Shown: one piece after another, positions 1 through 6,105 of the stretch | Position numbering within the stretch: the first letter of the stretch is position 1 | Layout: the number at the start of each line of letters is the position of its first letter | NCBI GenBank assembly: GCA_046292345.1 | Contig: JBKBRC010000072.1 | Coordinates: forward strand, 1 to 8,966 | DNA length: 8,966 nt | From: JBKBRC01 sp046292345 | GTDB lineage: Bacteria > Bacteroidota > Rhodothermia > Rhodothermales > Rubricoccaceae | Direction of reading: 5' to 3' | Position numbers and translations under genes: made by a program | The notes under the pieces: generated by a model | The model's input: only the letters and a program-made list of their open reading frames with translations | The model's database searches: none | Told to the model about the DNA's origin: nothing

Positions 1-3
1 CCA

Positions 4-85
4 CCCCCGGCCCGGGGCCGCGGGCCCGCCCCGCCCGGGCCGGCCGGCCGGGGCCCCCCGCCCGGGCCGCCGGCCCGGGCGCGCC
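4..85. other. 82-base tract made only of G and C
   Basis: Every base from 4 to 85 is G or C. The tract contains four CCCGGG hexamers (11-16, 34-39, 61-66, 74-79) and the alternating palindrome GGCCGGCCGGCC at 38-49. It lies downstream of the stop codon of the minus-strand amidohydrolase gene, so it is probably non-coding 3' flank. It overlaps the left arm of the hairpin at 79-102. Its many self-complementary blocks could fold strongly in RNA of either strand. No gene is visible in it, and what lies left of base 1 is not shown. Confidence 0.85.
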
Positions 86-102
86 TGCCACGGCAGGCGC
101 GC
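79..102 (-). terminator. Strong hairpin just after the amidohydrolase stop codon
   Basis: Bases 79-89 and 92-102 are perfect reverse complements (arm GCGCGCCTGCC), giving a stem of 10-11 bp closed by a tiny loop around 90-91. The hairpin begins three bases past the TGA stop (106-108) of the minus-strand gene, where a transcription terminator or an RNA 3'-end protecting stem is expected. No U-tract follows on the minus strand, because the next bases are all G or C. It is therefore not a textbook intrinsic terminator. It could act with Rho, or only stabilise the mRNA end. Confidence 0.5.
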
Positions 103-105
103 GGC

Positions 106-3100
106 TCAGTGCTCGCCGGGGCAGTGGCCGCCCACGACGCCCGCGTCCTCGCCCAGGCCGCGCCAGACGGCCGCGTCGGAAGCGCCGTCGCGCTCGAACC
201 ACAGCGGCGCGCGCGGGCGCGGGCGCGGGCCGACCTCGTTCATCGTGGCCGCGTCGTAGAGGCGCCCGTTGGCCATCACGAAGCGGATGCGCTCCGAGTG
301 GCGCAGGTTCTCGAGCGGGTTGCCCTCGAGGACGAGCACGTCGGCGAGCTTGCCGGGCTCGAGCGAGCCGAGGTCGGCCTCCATGCCGAGGTAGTAGGCG
401 CCGTTGAGCGTGGCGGCGCGCAGCGCCTCGAGGGGCGCCATGCCGCCCTGGCCGAGCATCCACAGCTCCCAGTGCGCGCCGAGGCCCTGGAGCTGCCCGT
501 GCGCGCCGAGCTGTACGCGCACGCCGTCGTCGGCGAGGGCCCTGGCCGTCTCGGCGAGCCCGACGTGGTTGAGGTCCCACGCGGGAAAGGTGGGGCGGCG
601 AATGGCGCGCGCGTCGACGACGGGGCGCGGCGTGAAGCGCAGCAGGCGCTCGTGCTCCCAGACGTTGCTCTCCTGGTACCAGTACTCCTCGCCCCAGAGC
701 CCGCCGTAGCCGACGATGAGCGTGGGCGTGTAGGTGACGCCGGAGGCCGCCCAGAAGCGGCGCACGTCGCTGTGGAGCGGCCAGACGGGCACGGCGTGCT
801 CGACGACCGAGTGCCCGTCGGCCACCATGGTCATGTTGTGGTAGAAAAACGAGCCGCCCTCGGGCACGACGAGCATGCCCAGCTCGCGCGCGGCCTGCAT
901 CACCTGCTGGCGCTGGTCGCGGCGGGGCTGGTTGTAGCTCTTGACCGAGAAGGCGCCCACGGCCTGGAGGCGTCGCAGGTGGCGGCGCGCGTCGTCGGCG
1001 TTGTTGATCACGGCGCGGAAGTCGCCGTCGGCACCGTAGAGGATGGTGCCGGTCGAGAAGAGCCGCGGGCCGACCATGCGCCCGGCGCGAATCATCTCGG
1101 CTTCGGAGAAGACCATCTCGGTGGGGGCGCTCGGGTCGTGCGCGGTCGTGACGCCGAAGGCGAGGTTGGCCAGGTAAGGCCACGACTGCTGCGGGCTGAG
1201 GCCGTTGCCCGAGTAGCCGAGGTGCCCGTGCACGTCGATCAGGCCTGGCATGAGCGTGTGCCCGGTGGCATCGACGACGTACGCGCCGCGCGGAACGGCG
1301 ACCGTGCCCTCGGGCCCGACGGCCGCGATCCGGTTGCCCTCCACGACGAGCGTGCCGCGCTCGATCACCTCGTCGCCGCGCATCGTGAGGATGCGCCCCC
1401 CCGTGAACGCGACCACGCCCGAGGGGCGGTCGGCGGCGAGCGAGAGCCCGAGGCGGAGGCCCTCGGCGGCGGGCTCAGGAAGCGTCTCGGGCGCGCCGTC
1501 GAGGAAGGCGAAGGCGTCGGTGAGCGGACGCGAGAAGTACTCGGGGCCGAGCAGCCAGTGCAGCGTGCGGCTGTCGGCGGACCAGTGCAGGCTCGTGCCG
1601 GCGTCGCGCGAGACCTGGCGTACGGGGAACGCGCGCGTCTCGGCGCTGAGCTCGACCGCGCCGCCGGTGCGCGGGAACGGCGCGACGTAGGCGTTGAAGC
1701 CCTCGGTGAAGGCGAGCCAGCGCCCGTCGGGGCTGGGCACGACGGTCTGCGCGTAGCGCAGCTCGAGGTGCGTCCGCTCGTCGCCGCCGTCGGGCAGGCG
1801 GACGCTGCGGTACTGCTTGCTCAGGCCGCCGCCGGTGAGGAAGTAGAGCCGCCCGTCCGGCCCGAAGTAAGGCTCGCGGCCCGTGCGCGTGAGGCGCTCG
1901 GCCATGCCGCCGGCCAGTGGCACGCGGTAGAGGCCCGGCTCGGTGCCGTGCGCCGCGCCGAGGAGGCCGTTGCCGCTGGTGCGCTCGTAGACGACCGTGC
2001 GGCCGTCGGGCGAGACGACCGGCGAGCGGTAGTATCCGGGCGTCTGCGTCAGGCGGCGCGGCGTGCCGCCGGCGAGGGGGATGGCCTGGATGGCCCCGAG
2101 CGCCTCGTCCTCCCACGACGCGTAGACGACCGTGCGGCCATCGGGCGTGAAGGCGGGGAAGAAAGCGTGATGGCCCTCGGGCGTGAGCGCGCGCGGCGTG
2201 CCCTCGGGGAGGGCGCGTGCGTAGAGCCGGCCGGCGGCCGAGAACACGACCGTGCGGCCGTCCGGACTCGTGACCGCATGGCGGATCATGCGCGCCTCGA
2301 AGACATCGGAGTGGGCCGGGCGCGTGGGCCGCAGCGCCTCGTGTACGGTCGTCTCGACGGTGGCCGTGAACGGGATCGGCGTGGCGCCCCCGCCGCGCGC
2401 ATCGACGCGCCAGAAGCCACCCTGCGCCCACACGACGAGCGCGGCGCCGTCGGGCGTCCAGGCGAAGCCGGGGTAGACGCCGAACGTGGCCCACGTCTCC
2501 TGCTGGTCCTTGGAGAGCCCGTCCCAGAGGGGGCGCTCGGTGCCGGCGGCGAGGTCGCGCACGAAGAGGACGGTCTTGTCGCGCACGCGGCGCACGAAGG
2601 CGAGGCGCTCGCCGTCCGGGGCGGGCTGCGGGCGCACGGCGCCGCCGGGCCCGCCGGTGACGTTCTCGATGCGGCCCGTCTCGCGGTCGAGGCGGCGGAT
2701 GGTGTAGATGCCCGCGTGCGGATCCTTGTTGTACTGGAACGTGGGCCCCGGCGTGGTGTCCTGCGACCAGTAGACGAAGCGCCCGTCCGGGCTCACGGCC
2801 GGCTCGCCGACGTCCTGCTGGTCGTTGGGCCGCTCGGTCATACGCAGCCCTGCCCCGCCGGCGCCGGCGTGGAAGAGCCAGAGCTCGCCCGAGCCGAGCG
2901 AGCGCGTGCCGGTGAAGTGCTTCTTGGCAATGACGTACTCGCCGTCGGGCGTCCAGACGGGGTTATTGAGCAGGCGGAAGCGCTCGCTCGTGACGGCGCG
3001 CACGCCCGAGCCGTCGCGGTTCATGACGAAGACGTTGTCGCCGCCCTCGCGGTCCGAGGTGAAGACGATGCGCCGGCCATCGGGGCTGAAGCGCGGCTGC

Positions 3101-3372
3101 GCGTCCCAGGCCGGGCCGCTCGTGAGGCGCTCGGCGCGGCCGCCCGTGACAGGCATCACGTAGAGGTCGCCGAGCAGGTCGAAGACGACCTCGCGGCCGT
3201 CGGGACTCACGTCGAGGTTCATCCACGTCCCCTCGCTTGTTTCGAAGGTGACGGAGACGGTCGGGCCGAAGGGAGCGCTCACGTCCCACCGCGCCGGCGG
3301 ATCGGAGGACTGGGCGGCCGTCTGGACGGCGAGCGCGACGAGCAGGAGCGTAAGGAGGAGCAGGCGGGGCAT
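106..3372 (-). CDS. Exported TolB-like beta-propeller / amidohydrolase fusion protein
   Basis: The protein has 1088 residues. The ATG at 3372 is chosen because it starts a clear Sec signal peptide (residues 1-21, MPRLLLLTLLL then TAAQ); the frame stays open upstream only as a shadow of the divergent gene. Residues about 50-625 hold some twelve TolB/WD40-type turns of the form xPDG (56, 96, 141, 194, 251, 306, 369, 409, 454, 504, 547, with a degenerate one at 598), enough for one or two beta-propellers. Residues about 655-1050 are an amidohydrolase barrel with HxH metal ligands (His715, His717), a probable carboxylated lysine (Lys811, SVKSYNQ), His859, and the closing motif GSLEPGKLADVLVLEGNP. 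The family is related to imidazolonepropionase and Xaa-Pro dipeptidase-like enzymes. It probably hydrolyses a cyclic amide or peptide outside the cytoplasm, but the substrate is unknown. The usual metal-site Asp is not seen; GAHGQ (His958) stands in that region. No Shine-Dalgarno sequence precedes the start. Confidence 0.93.
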   Translation of the reverse strand: MPRLLLLTLLLVALAVQTAAQSSDPPARWDVSAPFGPTVSVTFETSEGTWMNLDVSPDGREVVFDLLGDLYVMPVTGGRAERLTSGPAWDAQPRFSPDGRRIVFTSDREGGDNVFVMNRDGSGVRAVTSERFRLLNNPVWTPDGEYVIAKKHFTGTRSLGSGELWLFHAGAGGAGLRMTERPNDQQDVGEPAVSPDGRFVYWSQDTTPGPTFQYNKDPHAGIYTIRRLDRETGRIENVTGGPGGAVRPQPAPDGERLAFVRRVRDKTVLFVRDLAAGTERPLWDGLSKDQQETWATFGVYPGFAWTPDGAALVVWAQGGFWRVDARGGGATPIPFTATVETTVHEALRPTRPAHSDVFEARMIRHAVTSPDGRTVVFSAAGRLYARALPEGTPRALTPEGHHAFFPAFTPDGRTVVYASWEDEALGAIQAIPLAGGTPRRLTQTPGYYRSPVVSPDGRTVVYERTSGNGLLGAAHGTEPGLYRVPLAGGMAERLTRTGREPYFGPDGRLYFLTGGGLSKQYRSVRLPDGGDERTHLELRYAQTVVPSPDGRWLAFTEGFNAYVAPFPRTGGAVELSAETRAFPVRQVSRDAGTSLHWSADSRTLHWLLGPEYFSRPLTDAFAFLDGAPETLPEPAAEGLRLGLSLAADRPSGVVAFTGGRILTMRGDEVIERGTLVVEGNRIAAVGPEGTVAVPRGAYVVDATGHTLMPGLIDVHGHLGYSGNGLSPQQSWPYLANLAFGVTTAHDPSAPTEMVFSEAEMIRAGRMVGPRLFSTGTILYGADGDFRAVINNADDARRHLRRLQAVGAFSVKSYNQPRRDQRQQVMQAARELGMLVVPEGGSFFYHNMTMVADGHSVVEHAVPVWPLHSDVRRFWAASGVTYTPTLIVGYGGLWGEEYWYQESNVWEHERLLRFTPRPVVDARAIRRPTFPAWDLNHVGLAETARALADDGVRVQLGAHGQLQGLGAHWELWMLGQGGMAPLEALRAATLNGAYYLGMEADLGSLEPGKLADVLVLEGNPLENLRHSERIRFVMANGRLYDAATMNEVGPRPRPRAPLWFERDGASDAAVWRGLGEDAGVVGGHCPGEH
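213..230. repeat. Three tandem GCGGGC hexamers inside the amidohydrolase gene
   Basis: The hexamer GCGGGC occurs three times in a row. On the coding (minus) strand it encodes the alternating Pro-Arg stretch in the C-terminal tail, after the catalytic domain. A hexamer keeps the frame, so slippage would only lengthen or shorten a linker. Confidence 0.8.
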
Positions 3373-3404
3373 GGAGGACGCAAGTAAAGCCGCCGGCAAG
3401 ATAG

Positions 3405-3432
3405 CCGGAGGGGTCCGTCCGGAGGGGTCCGT
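3405..3432. repeat. Perfect 14-bp tandem repeat in the divergent intergenic region
   Basis: CCGGAGGGGTCCGT occupies 3405-3418 and recurs without a gap or mismatch at 3419-3432. It lies in the 163-base region between the divergent amidohydrolase and beta-barrel genes, 33 bases upstream of the amidohydrolase start. Each copy contains the short interrupted palindrome GGA-GGGG-TCC. The position suits a paired operator for a regulator acting on one or both genes, but it may equally be a simple tandem duplication. No known operator is recognised. Confidence 0.9.
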
Positions 3433-3446
3433 GTGGCATGCAGCGC

Positions 3447-3454
3447 TACCTTCG
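3447..3454 (+). promoter_or_regulatory. Candidate Bacteroidota-type -7 promoter element for the beta-barrel gene
   Basis: TACCTTCG matches the Bacteroidota -7 consensus TAnnTTTG at five of six fixed positions. It lies about 80 bases before the chosen start of the plus-strand gene. No convincing TTG -33 element is found at the usual distance; that position falls in and next to the second copy of the 14-bp repeat. The host group is itself inferred, so this is a weak prediction. Confidence 0.22.
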
Positions 3455-3535
3455 GCGCGTGTTTCGCTCCCTGTCCTCAGCCCCGCATCCACACGATGCG
3501 CTGTGTCTATGAGACCAATGTCTGTGTCCATGACA

Positions 3536-4816
3536 ATGTGCCGTATCCGTGCGGTGCGCCTCTGGTCTGCGGCGGCCTGTCTGACGCTCGCCCTCGGAGG
3601 CAGGGCCGCCTCGGCGCAGCCGCGCGCGCCGCTCACGGTGGCCGTCTCGTGCCCGGGCTACGTGCCCGGTTGCGACACCGATTTTTTCCAGGAGCGCCTT
3701 GCGTTCGTGCGCTTCGTACGTGATCAGGCCGATGCCGAGGTGTTCGTGCTGATGACGTCGCAGCGGACGGGCGGGGGTGGGCGCGGGTATGAGCTGCTCT
3801 TCCGCGGTCAGGGCGCGCGCGTCGGCGGGGCGCGCGACACGCTGCGCGCGCGCGCCGAGCAGGACGCTTCCGAAGACGCTCAGCGGCAGGTGCTGCTGCG
3901 GCCGCTCGCGCTCGGACTGGCGCACCTTTCGGCCCGCGCCGGCGTCGCCGAGGGGCTCAGCGTGACGTACGCTGCGCCGGCGGCCACTTCGGCTGCGGCC
4001 GAGACGGCGCCCGCGCGTGACCCGTGGGACGCGTGGGTGTTCTCGGTGCGCGGCAGCGGCTTTGCGCAGGGACAGCGCAGCTACTCCTCGCTTAGCACGA
4101 ACGCCTCGTTCTCGGCCGCGCGCGTGACCGAGCGTTGGAAGACCTCGCTGCGGCCCGGGGTGTCCTACAACCGGAGCACGTTCACGCTCTCGGACGACGT
4201 AACGATCGTGAGCGACAACATGAGCGCCGGTGCCTGGGGCGAGGTCGTGCGCGCGCTCGGGCCGCGCACGTCGGCGGCGGTACTGGGCAGCGTGCGCCGC
4301 TCGACGTTCGAGAACATCGCCTACGGCGCCGAGATCGGGCCCGCGTTTGAGTTTAACGTGTACCCGTACGCCGAGTCCACGCGGCGGCAGCTGCGGCTCT
4401 CGTACGGGCTGAGCGCCGAGGCGGTCGGGTATGTGGACACGACCATCTTTGGCCGGCTCGACGAGCGGCTCGTGCGGCAGCAGGGCCGCGGTACGGCCGT
4501 GTTCGCGCAGCCGTGGGGCTCGGCCGACGTCGGGCTGACGCTCTCGCACTACCTCAACCGGCCCGACAAGTACCGCGCGGTGCTCTTCGGCAACGCGTCC
4601 GTTCGCCTCGCGCGCGGCGTGAGCGTGTTCGGCTACACCTCGTTCGCGTTCGTGCGCGACCAGCTCTCCCTTCCGCTCGCCGGCGCGACCGACGAGGAAA
4701 TCCTGACGCGCCAGCGCCTGCTCGCTACGAGCTTCGACTACTTCGGGCAGATTGGCCTGTCGTACACGTTTGGCTCGGTGTACAACCAGGCTGTCAACGC
4801 GCGCTTCGGGGGCTAG
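3536..4816 (+). CDS. Secreted beta-barrel outer-membrane protein with conserved N-terminal module
   Basis: The protein has 426 residues from the ATG at 3536, chosen because it gives a compact signal peptide: arginine-rich start (MCRIRAVRLW), hydrophobic core, cleavage after AASA near residue 27. In-frame ATGs at 3509, 3518 and 3530 are possible alternatives. Residues about 39-135 form a module with Cys39 and Cys46, the stretch FVRFVRDQADAEVFVLMTSQ and then a glycine-rich TGGGG turn. I recall this pattern at the front of many uncharacterised Bacteroidota and Gemmatimonadota proteins. After an Ala-rich linker (about 145-160), residues 164-426 alternate polar and hydrophobic residues with aromatic strand ends (YSSLSTNASF, AVLGSVRRSTF, QIGLSYTFG), as in an outer-membrane barrel. 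The function is unknown; a surface or transport-related role is an inference. It is divergent from the amidohydrolase gene and shares its upstream region. Confidence 0.85.
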   Translation: MCRIRAVRLWSAAACLTLALGGRAASAQPRAPLTVAVSCPGYVPGCDTDFFQERLAFVRFVRDQADAEVFVLMTSQRTGGGGRGYELLFRGQGARVGGARDTLRARAEQDASEDAQRQVLLRPLALGLAHLSARAGVAEGLSVTYAAPAATSAAAETAPARDPWDAWVFSVRGSGFAQGQRSYSSLSTNASFSAARVTERWKTSLRPGVSYNRSTFTLSDDVTIVSDNMSAGAWGEVVRALGPRTSAAVLGSVRRSTFENIAYGAEIGPAFEFNVYPYAESTRRQLRLSYGLSAEAVGYVDTTIFGRLDERLVRQQGRGTAVFAQPWGSADVGLTLSHYLNRPDKYRAVLFGNASVRLARGVSVFGYTSFAFVRDQLSLPLAGATDEEILTRQRLLATSFDYFGQIGLSYTFGSVYNQAVNARFGG

Positions 4817-4890
4817 CGAGAGCGCCCACGGTTGGCGAGCGGGCCGGGTCGGGGCAGGTCGCCTCGGCCGAGCGAGCACGGCGGCGGAAG
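4817..4890. other. Convergent intergenic spacer with weak inverted repeats
   Basis: These 74 bases separate the stop codons of the plus-strand barrel gene and the minus-strand methyltransferase gene. A bidirectional terminator would be expected here. Only weak candidates are visible: the perfect palindrome CTCGGCCGAG at 4863-4872, which has no loop, and a four-base stem at 4823-4826/4834-4837. Neither is followed by a T-run, so termination may depend on Rho. Confidence 0.35.
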
Positions 4891-6066
4891 TCAGAGCACG
4901 AGCATGTCGGCAGAGAGACCGAGCGCGCGTGCCTGCGCGGCGATCTCAGCGGCGTACGTGTCGTTGTTGAGCACGAGCACGTCCGGGGCGAGCGCCGGCA
5001 GCGCCTCCGGCGCCACGATGGGGTGCCCCGTGCCGGGCACAAACGAGCCGTGCCGCGCAGGGTTGTTGTCGGTGACAGCCTGCACGCGCGCGGCGTCGGG
5101 ATCGCAGTGTGCGAGGAAGGTGGCGCCGCGCCCGGCCGCGCCCCAGAGCACGACGCGCCGGCCAGTGTGCGCCGCGAGGGCGTTGCGCGCCGCAGCGATG
5201 CGCGCCGCGTAGGCTGCCGCGAACGCCTGCGCGGCGTCGACAAGCGCAGCGACATCGGGAGTGCTTTGCTCCGGCAGGGGCTCGGCGTACCTGGCAGGTG
5301 CAGCGAGGGCGCAGAGGTACTGCTCGTCGGCGAAGCACGGAGCGGCCTCGGTCACGTGCAGACCGGCGCGGGCGCACGTACGCCGAAGGGCTGCCTCGCC
5401 GAAGTATCCGACGTGCTCGCAGAAGACAGCCCACGGGACGCACGTGCCGAAGACATACATCGCATTGGGCACCTCGAGGTAGATCGCCTCGGCGGTGCAG
5501 CTGAGCGTCTCAAGGAAGGAGACCGGGTCCGGGAGGTAGTGCAGCGCGTGGCGGCAGAGCGCGAGCGCAGCGCCCAGGCGGGCGTGAGACGCTCCGAGAG
5601 GCTCACGCAGGAAGCGGACGCCCGCGGGGGCAACGGCCGGGGCGGAAGGGTCTATGCCGATCGCCTCGCAACGAGCGAGCTGCGCAAGCCGTGCCAGAAA
5701 GCGGCCCTCGCCGCAGCCCGCCTCCACGACGCGCCTGCCGGCAAGCCGGTGGGAAAGGGCGAGGCGACGGATGGTCTCGTCTATGAAGGCCGCGTAGCGC
5801 GGCGAGTGGTGCAGCGACGCATTGTAGCCCTCGCTGTACGATGCCTGCGAGGGGTCATGGGCGGCATTCCAGACGTAGCCGCAGAGGCTGCAGAGGTGTA
5901 GCGCGAGATCGGCCCGTGGGCATGCGCGGGCCGCCTCGGCGGTCTCGTAGCGTGCGGCGGCGTATACGGGGAGCTCCGAGGCTGCCAGCAGCGGGCGCGT
6001 CTCGGACATCTGGCAGATGGGGCAGCGCAGCGAAAGCGAGACGTGCGAGGCGCGAGATGGCAGCAT
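4891..6066 (-). CDS. SAM-dependent C-methyltransferase of the keto-sugar type
   Basis: The protein has 391 residues and the full three-part layout of sugar C-methyltransferases such as TylC3, NovU and TcaB9. The N-terminal zinc-binding module has CPIC (Cys15, Cys18) and CSLC (Cys59, Cys62). The class I SAM-binding fold starts with VVEAGCGEG (113-121). The C-terminal domain has the Rossmann-like glycine motif LWGAAGRGATF (307-317) and DNNPARHGSFVPGT (333-346). Family members transfer a methyl group from SAM to a carbon next to the keto group of a nucleotide-linked sugar. The family motif YxEH near the active site reads FCEH here (Phe215, Glu217, His218). The next possible Met (residue 20) would lose the first Cys pair, so the ATG at 6066 is kept. 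The gene lies 39 bases downstream of the PilX-like gene on the same strand. No sugar-nucleotide genes are present, so the substrate is open; decorating a surface glycan or pilus glycan is speculation. Confidence 0.88.
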   Translation of the reverse strand: MLPSRASHVSLSLRCPICQMSETRPLLAASELPVYAAARYETAEAARACPRADLALHLCSLCGYVWNAAHDPSQASYSEGYNASLHHSPRYAAFIDETIRRLALSHRLAGRRVVEAGCGEGRFLARLAQLARCEAIGIDPSAPAVAPAGVRFLREPLGASHARLGAALALCRHALHYLPDPVSFLETLSCTAEAIYLEVPNAMYVFGTCVPWAVFCEHVGYFGEAALRRTCARAGLHVTEAAPCFADEQYLCALAAPARYAEPLPEQSTPDVAALVDAAQAFAAAYAARIAAARNALAAHTGRRVVLWGAAGRGATFLAHCDPDAARVQAVTDNNPARHGSFVPGTGHPIVAPEALPALAPDVLVLNNDTYAAEIAAQARALGLSADMLVL

Positions 6067-6091
6067 TGGGTCTGGGGCTCCACAAGGTTTT

Positions 6092-6103
6092 GGCCTGGAG
6101 GCC
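6092..6103. repeat. Small inverted repeat between the PilX-like and methyltransferase genes
   Basis: GGCCT (6092-6096) and AGGCC (6099-6103) are perfect inverted arms around GG. They fill part of the 39-base spacer between two same-strand genes. With four or five base pairs and no T-run on the minus strand, it is unlikely to end transcription; partial attenuation or chance are both possible. Confidence 0.3.
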
Positions 6104-6105
6104 CA

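Noticed and set aside
1475..2494. 339-codon minus-strand frame inside the amidohydrolase gene
   Set aside because: An out-of-frame Arg/Ala-rich shadow on the same strand as the real gene.
109..3387. A 1092-codon open frame on the plus strand opposite the amidohydrolase gene
   Set aside because: It is the complementary shadow of a high-GC gene. Its translation is low-complexity Ala/Arg/Val/Glu/Gly with no domain pattern, while the opposite strand encodes an unmistakable protein.
3248..3535. Upstream extension of the barrel gene to 3248
   Set aside because: It overlaps the start of the divergent gene and would put about 96 polar residues before a clear signal peptide.
3373..3636. N-terminal extension of the amidohydrolase frame up to 3636
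   Set aside because: The 88 extra residues lack any family pattern, overlap the divergent gene, and would bury a clean signal peptide that starts at 3372.
4863..4872. CTCGGCCGAG palindrome as a bidirectional terminator
   Set aside because: It has no loop and no T-run on either side, and short GC palindromes are expected in such GC-rich DNA.
3446..4879. 477-codon minus-strand frame opposite the barrel gene
   Set aside because: Arg/Ala/Val-rich shadow without motifs; the plus strand has a signal peptide and barrel pattern.
4513..5901. 462-codon plus-strand frame spanning the barrel gene end and the methyltransferase
   Set aside because: It overlaps two well-supported genes and translates to Arg/Ala/Glu-rich sequence with no recognisable domain.
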